This document shows, piece after piece, positions 43,348 to 52,836 of a DNA stretch of 64,000 nucleotides. How positions within the stretch are numbered: the first letter of the stretch is position 1; every line of letters starts with the position of its first letter. The stretch is from Nitrosomonas sp. (lineage in GTDB: Bacteria; Pseudomonadota; Gammaproteobacteria; Burkholderiales; Nitrosomonadaceae): assembly GCA_031316255.1 (NCBI GenBank), contig JALDQW010000001.1:186001-250000 (forward strand), written 5' to 3'. Made by a program: the position numbers and the translations under genes. The notes under the pieces are model-generated. The model did not search any database. It was not told where the DNA came from and worked only from the letters and a program-made list of their open reading frames with translations.

Positions 43348-44139
43348 ATGCTTGACTTGAAGGAAACGTATTACTATGCCGCCGAGTACTTTCGCGAGAG
43401 AGCCGATCAATACTGGGCCTGGTGTAATCATTTTCAGGAACTGCAGCTTGATGACGCCGGGATTTGTGATTTTGCGATGATGTTAAACGAAGAATACATC
43501 GCGTATGTTGAACTGGCTAATGATCCTCCACGAACCGACTTCCACATTGCTACCAGGGTTACTCGAAACCCACAGCCAATTTCAGCAAACGCAGATTACG
43601 ATAACATTTGGAACGCTTTCCGCTCATCGCATAAAAACCTCGTTGCTGCGCTTCATGCAATGCTCACGTCCATTGAGCGACTGACCGGCGCCAGGCTGGC
43701 GCTTCGTTCAGGTGGTCACGACCCAAACTCATTGGCAAGTCATATACTCAAGCAGCGTAGCGCAATCAGTCATAATGCCCTGGTTGCCGGAGATGAAATT
43801 CAAGCGCTCAGAGCGCTGCGTGCGCCACTGAACAAGACATATTTGGCGGCCTTGAAACAATCCGGCATCACACTGGATAAACAATTAATATTATCTGAGA
43901 CAAATCGTTCCGGCTCGCGCCGGGACGCGCTGCAAGACCGGTTACGAATATTCCTATCTGAAGTAAACGACACCCATAGAACTCGAAGGCTGTTTTTGGA
44001 CTCTGATGAGAAGACACATATTGTCCGATCGCAGCTACTCGATGATAGATGGGACAGGATAATGGACGGCATGGCCCGAAGCCTCGACACTTTTACTTCG
44101 AAGCCACGAGTACCACGCCGGCTTTATGAAAAATCCTGA
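43348..44139 (+). CDS. PLD cassette gene 4: helical protein, no known family
   Basis: The 263-residue protein begins MLDLKETYYYAAEYFRERAD 6 bases after gene 3. It is predicted mostly helical, with YDNIWNAFRSSHKNLVAALH and LTSIERLTGARLALRSGGHD in the middle and a basic C-terminus KPRVPRRLYEKS. No known motif was found. It may be a structural or sensor subunit of the cassette; nothing excludes an independent role. The cassette ends here, and 50 bases on an IS66-type end occurs. Confidence 0.65.
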   Translation: MLDLKETYYYAAEYFRERADQYWAWCNHFQELQLDDAGICDFAMMLNEEYIAYVELANDPPRTDFHIATRVTRNPQPISANADYDNIWNAFRSSHKNLVAALHAMLTSIERLTGARLALRSGGHDPNSLASHILKQRSAISHNALVAGDEIQALRALRAPLNKTYLAALKQSGITLDKQLILSETNRSGSRRDALQDRLRIFLSEVNDTHRTRRLFLDSDEKTHIVRSQLLDDRWDRIMDGMARSLDTFTSKPRVPRRLYEKS

Positions 44140-44188
44140 TATTGTCTGGTTAGACTCAAATTAAATGAGCCGGAGTGTTTCATATTTC

Positions 44189-44212
44189 GTAAGCGTTAAG
44201 CTCCACCATATG
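44189..44212 (+). repeat. Solo IS66-type terminal repeat
   Basis: GTAAGCGTTAAGCTCCACCA differs only at a few positions from the IS66 end GTAAGCGTTTAGCCCTACCA at 38224. It faces right, where no IS66 gene remains. With the unit ending at 40896 it brackets the PLD cassette. Confidence 0.6.
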
Positions 44213-44517
44213 TACCAATGACACTGTACCAATGACACAAGGTCTTGCAATCATACATTCACGCTGTTCCACACATCGCGCAGGTCAGGGCTTAAATTTA
44301 AAGACCCCAGTGACCATTAAAAAGTACACTAGCCAGGGTCGCACATCAAGAAAAAACTTTTGTTTTTGATGCGAATACACATTCCACCCCTATTTGACCC
44401 CTCTTTTCCAACGCAAACGTTTGTTAAGAAAACCCATATGGCACTGTTTTCTATACGCCAAACACGAAAAATACGGTACCATTTACGGACTGAATAACGT
44501 ACCACACTAAAAAAACC
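44213..44517. other. Gene-free stretch with a 14-base tandem repeat and the phd promoter region
   Basis: TGTACCAATGACAC occurs twice in tandem at about 44210-44237. Near 44476-44510 GGTACC and GTACC occur around the probable phd promoter and may be an operator. No gene was recognised. Confidence 0.4.
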
Positions 44518-44808
44518 ATGAAAATATCGACTGATATCAAACCGGTAACACAATTAAAATCCCGCGCGGCAGAGCTGTTGAATTAGATTAACGAAACGCA
44601 CCGCCCCATTATCATCACCCAGAACGGCGAACCCAGGGCTGTGCTGCAAGATCCCGAAAGTTTTGAAAACATGCGCAACGCTATAGGTTTGCTCAAGCTG
44701 ATTGCTCAGGGTGAAGAAGATATCCAAAGCGGGCACACGATTTCCCAGGATGAAGTCTTTGCGAATCTGGGGCAGTTAACCGGTTTATCTGATGACACCA
44801 GAACTTGA
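44518..44808 (+). pseudogene. Phd/YefM-type antitoxin gene with internal stop
   Basis: The frame reads MKISTDIKPVTQLKSRAAEL then LN, a TAG stop at codon 23, and continues in frame as INETHRPIIITQNGEPRAVL. It goes on through ESFENMRNAIGLLKLIAQGE to a TGA. This is the YefM/Phd fold: SRAAEL helix, RPIIITQNGEP strands and the toxin-binding tail. The early nonsense codon would truncate the antitoxin. The toxin gene next to it is also decayed, consistent with loss of the pair. Confidence 0.85.
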
Positions 44809-44893
44809 GGTAATTTGGACAAAAACTGCCCATCTGGACCTGGCGGTGATTGCTCCCGACGTAATATTGAAGATATCCTGCTTGATCGCTTAA
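44792..44893 (+). pseudogene. Decayed RelE/ParE-type toxin gene
   Basis: An ATG inside the antitoxin tail opens MTPELEVIWTKTAHLDL, the expected start of a RelE/ParE toxin. The frame soon departs and stops at 44891-44893; the following in-family piece NIEDILLDRLIR is found in another frame just beyond, so a deletion and frameshift removed most of the gene (about 90 residues expected). Confidence 0.7.
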
Positions 44894-45056
44894 TCCGTTA
44901 AAAACCGGTTTATCATGCCACCCTCCACAATGTCCATATAACCATCGGCAAAATCACACAACCCAACGTAATCCCTTGTCCGGCAGGTATCACAACCCAT
45001 ATTCAACCTATTTCAAAATATGCGTTTGTGAAATAACACTCAGTACTCTATCCACT

Positions 45057-45896
45057 TTAATCGGAGCTCAGGAATAGGTCTGTCCATCCACAGTTTTTAT
45101 ATGGCGCTTGCATTAACATGGACAAATATTGCTGCGGCAATCTCGACATAACCTGTTTACACGCTTCAATATCTTCAGCAGTCAATGCGGTCTTGCCGAG
45201 GAAAGGCGTTTTGTTGGTTCTATGATTCATATTCAGTTCAACACGATTTGTCTCAAGACCAAAAAAATCCAGCATCGAGCGCATAGCAGATTCATTTTTC
45301 AAATCTTTTTCAACTTCGACAAAGAAAACACAGTCCCGCCAGCCGTTTTCCTCAAGTAACCGCATCGCTCTGAACTCAATTTCAATCCATTGCAGCAAAT
45401 AAAACTGGAAACGGCTGATATACATGCCTTTATAATAATCGAAAATTGTTTCTTTACCCGTTAAGGCCCAGCGAAAATAATATTCTCCATTCATTTTGTA
45501 GTATGCAAAGGGCGTATGCATGCGTTGAATCAACTGCTCGCGTATAAATTCACTTTTTGCCACATAACGCGGGTCTCGCACTAAATGAATAAAACCCGGC
45601 TCGTCAACCAGAATCGATGCGTATCGCTGACAACTCTTTAAAAAAGCATGATTCGACTCGAAATAAACAGGCTGTTTTACCCCTGCTATGAAAGCGCTTT
45701 TTTGCTGCAAAAGCGGCAATAACTTTTCGTCTTCAAAATACGTATTCCAGGCAATCGGTTTACCAAAAAGAACGGGGTTACCGAAGGTTAGATAGGGTTC
45801 ATGGGTACTATAGCAATTTTTTACATTGTCTTTAAAAAAATAGGCTAGATAGCGGGTACCCGAGCGTCCACTCGCCAATGTAAAAATTGTTCTCAT
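45057..45896 (-). CDS. Sulfotransferase-family protein
   Basis: The 279-residue protein begins MRTIFTLASGRSGTRYLAYF, the 5'-phosphosulfate-binding loop of PAPS-dependent sulfotransferases. IHLVRDPRYVAKSEFIREQL corresponds to the 3'-phosphate-binding motif. Both are the key signatures. The acceptor is unknown; bacterial relatives modify glycans or lipids. No signal sequence, so cytoplasmic. It is transcribed leftward in an accessory region between decayed toxin genes and nadA. Confidence 0.8.
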   Translation of the reverse strand: MRTIFTLASGRSGTRYLAYFFKDNVKNCYSTHEPYLTFGNPVLFGKPIAWNTYFEDEKLLPLLQQKSAFIAGVKQPVYFESNHAFLKSCQRYASILVDEPGFIHLVRDPRYVAKSEFIREQLIQRMHTPFAYYKMNGEYYFRWALTGKETIFDYYKGMYISRFQFYLLQWIEIEFRAMRLLEENGWRDCVFFVEVEKDLKNESAMRSMLDFFGLETNRVELNMNHRTNKTPFLGKTALTAEDIEACKQVMSRLPQQYLSMLMQAPYKNCGWTDLFLSSD

Positions 45897-46061
45897 TTAG
45901 GAACCGGTTTAACGGTTTACTTCACCAGTTACTTGCTTTTGATGATCTCTAAAAACCCAGTTTTGCGGGCATTCGTATCGCGGATCGGCTGCATGCCCGC
46001 CTCGTTTCAATACTGTTCGTGCAATTTAAAAGCACGCTGAAGCAACTGATTGACCAACCCG

Positions 46062-47159
46062 CTAGGAAATAGCAAGCATCCGGTCAAGCGCCAGTTTTGC
46101 CAGTTTTGATTCAGCTTCCGGTACTTGAATGCGATTCACAACAGTACCGTTGACTAGATTCTCCAATGCCCATGTCAAATGTTGCGGATCAATTCGCGCC
46201 ATCGTCGAGCACATGCACACCAGCGGAGACATGAATTGTACGATTTTATTCTGCGCTTTAAATTCTTCGGCAATCCTGCTCACCAGATTCAATTCCGTCC
46301 CCACCAACCAGCGCGTGCCCTCCTTGGCATTCGCAATTGTTTTGATGATATATTCAGTCGAACCGACGTAATCCGATGCGCTGCATACTTCAAAACTGCA
46401 CTCGGGATGAGAGATGACTATTCCATCAGGATGCTGATTACGAAAACGAAGTATATGCTGTGGCTGGAACATTTGATGCACCGAGCAATGCCCTTTCCAT
46501 AATAAAATTTTGGCCTGCCTGATTTGCTCTGGCGTCAAGCCGCCCATGGGTTCATCGAAATCCCATACTACCATCTCGTCCAGCGGGATACCCAGTTGGT
46601 GACCACTCCACCGGCCCAAATGCTGATCAGGAAAAAACAATACCTTTTCGCGTTGCTGAAACGACCACTCAAGAATTTTACCCGCATTACTGGAAGTACA
46701 AACAATTCCGCCGTGCTCTCCACAAAAAGCTTTCAGGTCGGCAGCAGAGTTGATATAGGTAACTGGCGTTACTTTTTCATCTGGCAGAAAAATTTCAGCA
46801 AGTTCGCGCCACGCACGTTCCACTTTTGCCAGATTCGCCATATCAGCCATAGAACAACCCGCAGCCATATCAGGCAGTATTACGGTCTGTTCATCACTTG
46901 ATAAAATATCAGCGACTTCAGCCATGAAATGTACGCCACAAAATACCAGATAATCCGAATCGGTCTGCGAGGCCTGATAAGACAGTTTCAGTGAATCGCC
47001 AGTCAAATCTGCGTGGCGATACACATCCGCGCGTTGATAATGATGTGACAAAATAACCAGGCGTTTACCTAAAATACGCCTTGCAGCTTCAATACGCTGC
47101 GCACATACTTCATCTTGTATATGATCAAAACTTTCAAAATTTATAGCTTCTGCATGCAT
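46062..47159 (-). CDS. nadA: Quinolinate synthase
   Basis: This 365-residue enzyme makes quinolinate from iminoaspartate and dihydroxyacetone phosphate in NAD synthesis, using a [4Fe-4S] cluster. Conserved segments are LSHHYQRADVYRHADLTGDS, LVFCGVHFMAEVADIL, LPDMAAGCSMADMA, CTSSNAGKILEW, FFPDQHLGRW, SHPECSFEV, VGTELNLVSRI and VCMCSTMARIDP. The three cluster cysteines lie in GCSMAD, HPEC-type and MCSTM segments. Length is normal for the proteobacterial type. Confidence 0.95.
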   Translation of the reverse strand: MHAEAINFESFDHIQDEVCAQRIEAARRILGKRLVILSHHYQRADVYRHADLTGDSLKLSYQASQTDSDYLVFCGVHFMAEVADILSSDEQTVILPDMAAGCSMADMANLAKVERAWRELAEIFLPDEKVTPVTYINSAADLKAFCGEHGGIVCTSSNAGKILEWSFQQREKVLFFPDQHLGRWSGHQLGIPLDEMVVWDFDEPMGGLTPEQIRQAKILLWKGHCSVHQMFQPQHILRFRNQHPDGIVISHPECSFEVCSASDYVGSTEYIIKTIANAKEGTRWLVGTELNLVSRIAEEFKAQNKIVQFMSPLVCMCSTMARIDPQHLTWALENLVNGTVVNRIQVPEAESKLAKLALDRMLAIS

Positions 47160-47529
47160 TACATTTTATATTCTGTTCAATTAAACGATAAAAGACACTG
47201 CGTAATATAGAAAAGGCGACTTCAAAGATTTCAACTCAATCGTTATCTTCTATTGAAATAACTCACTTTAATTCACTTAAGGTATGCTCATAAGAATATG
47301 CCAGGGGAGCAACAAAAGTTTGTTGATTGTTAGCATTCCCAGGAATAAATTTTCTTATCATAAGGACATACATTAATAAAAGTAAGTTCTGATATAATTC
47401 AGATTTGAATCATTTTGTATTTAATTGTGACTATTTCCTCCTCAAAACGACTCAATTCAAACTCAGATTTGAACTGCATAATTTCCTGAAAATTGTATAT
47501 CAACAATTATGATCTGAGTTCATATTTCC
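47160..47529. other. Intergenic stretch between divergent nadA and lptC
   Basis: AT-rich, must contain promoters of nadA (left) and of the lptC operon (right). CAGATTTGAA occurs twice (about 47400 and 47464). AACAAAAGTTTGTT near 47311 is a palindrome. No gene or clear promoter pair was recognised. Confidence 0.4.
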
Positions 47530-48093
47530 ATGTTTCGGCGCCCATATTTCAGTTTTTCCACTATTCTATTGATCGGTCTGGTTGCATTAACGCTATGGCT
47601 GGATGAAGTAACCAAGCCGCTATCGCCAACTACTGACGCCGATTTTTACGACGAACCGGATTACATTATTGAAAATATCTCTGGCCTGCGCATTGAACAC
47701 GACAAAAACACGCATAGTACTTTTCATGCTAAAAAAATGCTCCATTACCTGAACCGGGATCTCACAGAGTTGGAACATATTCGCTTTGTTCATTCCAAGC
47801 CAGAAAAACAACCTTTTCTTGTATTTGCCGATTATGCCGCAATACATAACAATGGAGAAAATATTTTCTTAACCGGTAATGTAACTGCAATGAGGGGATT
47901 TGATAAAGACAAAAAGAAAATAACACTAAAAACAGACATGCTCCATCTCATTCCTGGCCAGGATATCGTAAAAACTGATAAAGAAGTCATAATCTCGAGA
48001 CTTAACACGACAATAAATGCAATTGGCTTAGAACTCGATAACCAAACAGGAATGATTGAACTTTTGTCACGCGTACGTGCAGTCAATCAATAA
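47530..48093 (+). CDS. lptC: Lipopolysaccharide export protein LptC
   Basis: The 187-residue protein has one N-terminal membrane segment (TILLIGLVALTLWLDEVT) and a periplasmic beta-jellyroll domain with DEPDYIIENISGLRIEHD, TFHAKKMLHYLNRDLTEL and NIFLTGNVTAMRG. LptC links the inner-membrane LptB2FG transporter to LptA. The following genes lptA and lptB and then rpoN form the standard proteobacterial cluster. 11 bases separate it from lptA. Confidence 0.9.
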   Translation: MFRRPYFSFSTILLIGLVALTLWLDEVTKPLSPTTDADFYDEPDYIIENISGLRIEHDKNTHSTFHAKKMLHYLNRDLTELEHIRFVHSKPEKQPFLVFADYAAIHNNGENIFLTGNVTAMRGFDKDKKKITLKTDMLHLIPGQDIVKTDKEVIISRLNTTINAIGLELDNQTGMIELLSRVRAVNQ

Positions 48094-48104
48094 TATTTAA
48101 ACCC

Positions 48105-48659
48105 ATGAAATATCTCATTATTATTTGCTTGTTTTCAACTTACTCATTCTACGCATTGGCCGAACGCGCCGATCGTGACAAGCCGATTTATCTTGAGGCA
48201 GATCGTGCGACTGTTGAGGATATTAATCGTAAGGACTCCACCCGCGTCAGTATTTTTACAGGCAATGTTATTTTGACACAGGGCACACTTCACATCAGCG
48301 CTGACAAAGTTATCATGAAAGAAGACGTTAATGGATTTCGCCATGCCACCGCGACAGGCAATCTGGTCAGCTTTCGCCAAAAACGTGATGATGTCGATGA
48401 ATATATTGAAGGATGGAGCAAGCGTGTCGAATATGATAGTAAAACAGACAAAATAGAATTATTCAGACAAGCCCGTCTAAAACGCGGAAAGGACGAAGTT
48501 AAAGGTGATTATATTTCATACAATATGAGTAACGAGTTTTTCCAGGTAATGGGTAGTCAAGAGCGTGGTGTCGAAACAGGCACCGATAACCGCGTACGCA
48601 TTACCATTCAGCCAAAGAACAAATCAGAAAAACCCAAAACCGAACTGTCCCCAGAATAA
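48105..48659 (+). CDS. lptA: Lipopolysaccharide transport periplasmic protein LptA
   Basis: The 184-residue periplasmic protein has a signal sequence (cleavage after YALA, about residue 19) and the OstA/LptA fold: [40 protein letters not shown] and [19 protein letters not shown]. LptA polymers carry lipopolysaccharide across the periplasm. The C-terminus is polar. It lies between lptC and lptB. Confidence 0.93.
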   Translation: MKYLIIICLFSTYSFYALAERADRDKPIYLEADRATVEDINRKDSTRVSIFTGNVILTQGTLHISADKVIMKEDVNGFRHATATGNLVSFRQKRDDVDEYIEGWSKRVEYDSKTDKIELFRQARLKRGKDEVKGDYISYNMSNEFFQVMGSQERGVETGTDNRVRITIQPKNKSEKPKTELSPE

Positions 48660-48685
48660 TTGTTTATAACCTTATCGATGGGACT

Positions 48686-49408
48686 ATGAGTATACTAAAG
48701 GCTGAAAATTTAAGAAAACGTTACAAATCACGCACAGTGATTCGCGACGTTTCTTTCTCACTTAAAAGCGGAGAAGTAATCGGCTTATTAGGTCCTAACG
48801 GTGCTGGAAAAACCACCTGTTTTTATATGATGGTAGGACTGGTTCCCCTAGATAATGGAAATATTTACCTGGATAGCAGCAACTTAAGCCAACTTGCAAT
48901 GCACAAAAGAGCGCATATGGGTTTAAGTTACTTACCTCAAGAACCCTCTATTTTCAGACGGCTTACTGTTGAAGAAAACATTCTCGCTATTCTTGAATTA
49001 AATCGCTTGAGCGATGAACAATTACAACAGCAACTTGATGATTTATTGCATGACTTACATATCAGCCATATACGTAACAGTCCAGCGATCAGTTTATCCG
49101 GCGGAGAACGCCGACGGGTTGAAATTGCACGCGCACTTGCCTCTCATCCCCGGTTTATTCTCTTGGACGAACCTTTCGCAGGCGTTGATCCTATTGCCGT
49201 TATGGATATCCAAAAAGTGATCAATTTCCTGAAAGAACGTAATATCGGTGTGCTCATAACAGATCATAACGTTCGAGAAACGTTAGGAATTTGTGATCGC
49301 GCTTATATCATCAGCGACGGAAAAGTCTTGGCACAAGGCAAGCCAGATGAAATCATTTATAATGAACATGTAAGAAAGGTTTATTTGGGGGAGCATTTTC
49401 AGTTGTGA
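48686..49408 (+). CDS. lptB: Lipopolysaccharide export ATPase LptB
   Basis: A 240-residue ABC ATPase with Walker [10 protein letters not shown] (about 36-44), Q-loop [12 protein letters not shown], signature [16 protein letters not shown], Walker [14 protein letters not shown] and the switch His in TDHNVRE. The C-terminus [18 protein letters not shown] and [10 protein letters not shown] is typical of LptB. It powers lipopolysaccharide extraction from the inner membrane. Confidence 0.96.
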   Translation: MSILKAENLRKRYKSRTVIRDVSFSLKSGEVIGLLGPNGAGKTTCFYMMVGLVPLDNGNIYLDSSNLSQLAMHKRAHMGLSYLPQEPSIFRRLTVEENILAILELNRLSDEQLQQQLDDLLHDLHISHIRNSPAISLSGGERRRVEIARALASHPRFILLDEPFAGVDPIAVMDIQKVINFLKERNIGVLITDHNVRETLGICDRAYIISDGKVLAQGKPDEIIYNEHVRKVYLGEHFQL

Positions 49409-49460
49409 TACGCAAAACTTTTTTTACTTTAATTATTCAGGCAAGCTGTTTCCTAAAATT

Positions 49461-50879
49461 ATGAAACCAACGCTGCAGTTAAAATTATCACAACAACTTA
49501 ATCTAACTCCGCAGCTGCAGCAATCTATACGATTGCTGCAATTATCAACACTTGAATTAAACCAGGAAATAGATCGCATGATCCAGGAAAACCCTTTGCT
49601 GGAATTGAGTGAAAGCTGGAATACAAAACCGTTTGAATCACAGGAATCTGAAGATGATTCACAACAAGATACAACATCACAAGAAAATAATACGCTCCAA
49701 ACAGATCAGGATCATAGTTTGGACTGGCCTGAAAACGGCAGCCCCCTTCATAATGTGCAAAATGAAGAATATGAAATGCCCCAGTTGGCTGCCAATCCAC
49801 TTAACTTAAGAGAGTATCTTAATCAGCAAATCTCTCTTAGCCAAATATCAGATAGAGAAAAAAAAATCGTCAGTTTGTTAATCGACAGCTTGGATGATGA
49901 TGGCTACCTGAAGCTGGATTTAGATGAGTTACATGAAATTTTGCCAGAAGAATTAGGTATTAGTATTGATGATCTTAATCAGGCGCTTACATCTCTACAA
50001 GACCTGGATCCAGTTGGAGTGGGTGCGCGCAATCTTCAAGAATGCCTGCTATTACAATTAAAAAACCTGCCTGAGGATACGCCGCATCGCAATCAAGCGA
50101 TTAGAATAGTCACGCAATATCTGGATGAACTGGCTTCACATGATTTCACCTTAATCAAAAAGCTTTTAAAGTGTGATGACAAATGTTTACGCGCGATTCA
50201 AAAATTGATCACCAACCTAAATCCCAAACCCGGCTCGGATTTTGATTCCACCAGCACGCGGTATATTATACCGGACATCATCGTGAGCAAAGTTCATGGC
50301 GTTTGGACTGCCAGTCTGAATATGGGTGCGATTCCACGATTAAATATTAATCATTTTTATGCGAATATTCTCAAACAAAAACATGATGAATCATCACAGG
50401 TTCTTACAAGCCAATTAAATGAAGCAAAGTGGCTCATCAAAAATATTCAACAACGCTCAAGCACCATTCTAAAAGTATCAAATGCCATCGTTGAAAGACA
50501 GCAGCAGTTTTTTGAGCATGGCGAAATCGCTATGAGACCACTGATATTACGTGAAATCGCCGAATCCCTAGGACTCCATGAGTCAACAGTGTCTCGTGTT
50601 ACAACGCAGAAATTCATGCACACACCACGCGGCATTTTCGAGCTTAAATATTTTTTCGGCAGTAGCGTTTCAACCGATACAGGTGGCGCCTGTTCAGCAA
50701 CAGCTATAAGAGCATTAATCAAGCAACTTATTCAAAAAGAAAATACAAAGAAACCACTGAGTGACAACAAGATTGCAGGTGTATTGGAAGAACAGGGCAT
50801 CGTTGTAGCACGCAGAACGATCGCCAAATATCGCGAATCCATGCAAATACCGCCAGCAAACCTTCGTAAGACATTTTAA
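49461..50879 (+). CDS. rpoN: RNA polymerase sigma-54 factor
   Basis: The 472-residue sigma-54 starts with region I, MKPTLQLKLSQQLNLTPQLQ and QSIRLLQLSTLELNQEI, followed by an acidic Gln/Asp-rich region II (about 50-110). The core-binding domain is 115-300. The DNA-binding domain includes MRPLILREIAESLGLHESTV and ends in the RpoN box ARRTIAKYRESMQIPP. Sigma-54 serves nitrogen and other regulated promoters. Its position after lptB and before hpf-ptsN is conserved across proteobacteria. Confidence 0.96.
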   Translation: MKPTLQLKLSQQLNLTPQLQQSIRLLQLSTLELNQEIDRMIQENPLLELSESWNTKPFESQESEDDSQQDTTSQENNTLQTDQDHSLDWPENGSPLHNVQNEEYEMPQLAANPLNLREYLNQQISLSQISDREKKIVSLLIDSLDDDGYLKLDLDELHEILPEELGISIDDLNQALTSLQDLDPVGVGARNLQECLLLQLKNLPEDTPHRNQAIRIVTQYLDELASHDFTLIKKLLKCDDKCLRAIQKLITNLNPKPGSDFDSTSTRYIIPDIIVSKVHGVWTASLNMGAIPRLNINHFYANILKQKHDESSQVLTSQLNEAKWLIKNIQQRSSTILKVSNAIVERQQQFFEHGEIAMRPLILREIAESLGLHESTVSRVTTQKFMHTPRGIFELKYFFGSSVSTDTGGACSATAIRALIKQLIQKENTKKPLSDNKIAGVLEEQGIVVARRTIAKYRESMQIPPANLRKTF

Positions 50880-50898
50880 ATAATTTAAAGGAAACAAC

Positions 50899-51222
50899 AT
50901 GAATCTAAAACTTACAGGTAACCATGTCGAAGTAACCCCAGCGATGCGTGACTATGTCAATTCCAAGATCAGCAAAATTACCCGCCATTTTGATCATGTT
51001 ATTGATGTGAGTGTGATTTTATCCGTTGAGAAACATAAACAAAAAGCAGAAGCCAATGTGCATATTCGCGGAAAAGATATCTTCGTCGAAGCGGATGGCA
51101 CCGACATGTACGCATCAATCGACAGCTTGATAGACAAACTTGATCGACAGGTTCTCAAATACAAAGAAAAAAACCTAGAAAAAAGAAACCATCGCAATTT
51201 GAAAGATCAAGAGCCTGAATAA
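50899..51222 (+). CDS. hpf: Ribosome hibernation-promoting factor
   Basis: The 107-residue HPF/YfiA protein reads MNLKLTGNHVEVTPAMRDYV, then SVEKHKQKAEANVHIRGKDI and DMYASIDSLIDKLDRQVLKY. It inactivates 70S ribosomes in stationary phase by dimer formation. It is the short form without the C-terminal dimerisation domain. AAGGAAA precedes the ATG. It follows rpoN by 19 bases. Confidence 0.94.
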   Translation: MNLKLTGNHVEVTPAMRDYVNSKISKITRHFDHVIDVSVILSVEKHKQKAEANVHIRGKDIFVEADGTDMYASIDSLIDKLDRQVLKYKEKNLEKRNHRNLKDQEPE

Positions 51223-51272
51223 ACCGGATCAAAACCTTGAAGACTGTAAATTTTATCTTTTCGTAAAAATTC

Positions 51273-51740
51273 ATGAATCTAATTTCACAATTACTACCCC
51301 AGACAAACGTAATAATTGACCTGGACGTGGCAAGCAAAAAACGGGTATTTGAACAAGCCGGTTTATTGTTTGAAAACACCATCCATATCGCACGAAACCA
51401 AGTTTTTGACAGTCTTTTTGCACGGGAAAAATTGGGCTCGACCGGCTTGGGACAAGGTGTTGCAATACCTCATGGGCGTATTAAAGGACTGCGTGAAGCA
51501 GTGGCAGCATTGGTCACAATGAAAGAAGCCATTCCATTTGATGCACCCGATGGTCAACCTGTTAATATTGCTTGCATCTTATTGGTTCCGGAAAAAGCAA
51601 CTGACAAACACTTACAAATCTTAAGCGAACTGGCGCAAATGTTCAGTGACAAGCAGTTTCGTGAAAAAATATTAAAAACCAAAGATGCTGCGGAAATTCA
51701 TAAACTGATTGCAGAGTGGATGCCGAATGTCTCAAATTAG
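51273..51740 (+). CDS. ptsN: Nitrogen-PTS enzyme IIA
   Basis: This 155-residue EIIA domain has the phosphorylated histidine in GQGVAIPHGRIKGL. FEQAGLLFENTIHIARNQVF and SLFAREKLGSTGLGQ come before it; CILLVPEKATDKHLQILSEL and REKILKTKDAAEI follow. It regulates potassium, phosphate and carbon functions through protein contacts rather than sugar uptake. It overlaps hprK by 14 bases. Confidence 0.95.
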   Translation: MNLISQLLPQTNVIIDLDVASKKRVFEQAGLLFENTIHIARNQVFDSLFAREKLGSTGLGQGVAIPHGRIKGLREAVAALVTMKEAIPFDAPDGQPVNIACILLVPEKATDKHLQILSELAQMFSDKQFREKILKTKDAAEIHKLIAEWMPNVSN

Positions 51741-52683
51741 TATTTCCGAACTTTATAAAAACAAGAAAGAGAAACTTGAACTAACTTGGATAGCCGGTCG
51801 TGATGAAGGAGTAAAAATTCTGAGTGCCGATCGGATTTCACAATCCAATCAAGGGATGATCGGCCATCTTAACTTTATACATCCCAACTGGATACAAGTG
51901 CTTAGTAGCAACGAGGTTGATTATATCAACAAACTGGACGCTCTTAATCTCGACAAAAAACTGGACCTTTTAAAACAAAGCAACCTCGTCTGCATCGTCA
52001 TTGCGGATAACGCAACTGCGCCCGAGTCCATCCGCAATATGGCTGACACAACCAAAACACCACTTTTGGGTTCGCCATTTCCCAGCGTTGAAGTTATCTG
52101 GTTACTACGTTCTCATCTAGGACGTGTACTGGCGCCATCATGCTGTTTGCATGGCGTACTACTCGATGTATTGGGAATGGGCGTGATGATTACCGGCGAA
52201 AGTGGTGTCGGAAAAAGTGAACTGGCACTTGAACTCATCAGTCGGGGTCATGGTCTTGTTGCTGACGATGTCGTCGAACTTCGTCGCATAGCGCCAGAAA
52301 CACTTGAAGGACGTTGTCCGCCAATTTTACGTGATTACCTCGAAGTCCGTGGTCTTGGAATGCTGAATATACGCACCATCTTTGGCGAAACAGCCGTCCG
52401 TCGTCACAAAAACATGAAATTGATTGTCCACTTGCAAAATACAACCAGTACCGAAGCGTATCAACTCGAAAGATTACCGATCAGCAATCTGAATGAAACA
52501 ATAATGAATGTAGATATCCCTAAAGTCATTATTCCTGTTGCCGCCGGTCGTAATCTTGCAGTGCTGGTTGAAGCGGCCGTCCGTAATTATGTTTTGCAAT
52601 TACGTGGAATAGACGGCACCAAAGATTTTATTGAACGGCATGAACAGGAAATGGCCAACAGTCCTGATGATGATAAGCTATAG
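51727..52683 (+). CDS. hprK: HPr kinase/phosphorylase
   Basis: The 318-residue enzyme starts at ATG 51727 (MSQISISELYKNKKEKLELT). The P-loop is GESGVGKSELALELISRGHG, followed by LVADDVVELRR and the HprK signature EVRGLGMLNIRTIFGETAVR. It phosphorylates and dephosphorylates HPr at serine. In betaproteobacteria it accompanies ptsN as here. No HPr or enzyme I gene lies in this window. Confidence 0.95.
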   Translation: MSQISISELYKNKKEKLELTWIAGRDEGVKILSADRISQSNQGMIGHLNFIHPNWIQVLSSNEVDYINKLDALNLDKKLDLLKQSNLVCIVIADNATAPESIRNMADTTKTPLLGSPFPSVEVIWLLRSHLGRVLAPSCCLHGVLLDVLGMGVMITGESGVGKSELALELISRGHGLVADDVVELRRIAPETLEGRCPPILRDYLEVRGLGMLNIRTIFGETAVRRHKNMKLIVHLQNTTSTEAYQLERLPISNLNETIMNVDIPKVIIPVAAGRNLAVLVEAAVRNYVLQLRGIDGTKDFIERHEQEMANSPDDDKL

Positions 52684-52836
52684 GTCTTCCCGAGCCCTGT
52701 CTGATAACTTGACGTGCATAATCTAACGACTAAATTTAATTGCAAGTCAAATGAACACTATAATGAATCCAGTATTACGCTAGAAATATAATTTAATCAG
52801 AAATCTCTGCTATACAACCGGGTTAAGATTCAGCAA

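Noticed and set aside
44329..44553. 74-residue minus-strand frame
   Set aside because: It overlaps the antitoxin start region, has no ribosome-binding site and no family resemblance.
45977..46010. GCGGGCAT/ATGCCCGC hairpin between the sulfotransferase-like gene and nadA
   Set aside because: Only eight pairs with a long loop and no T-run; not strong enough to call a terminator.
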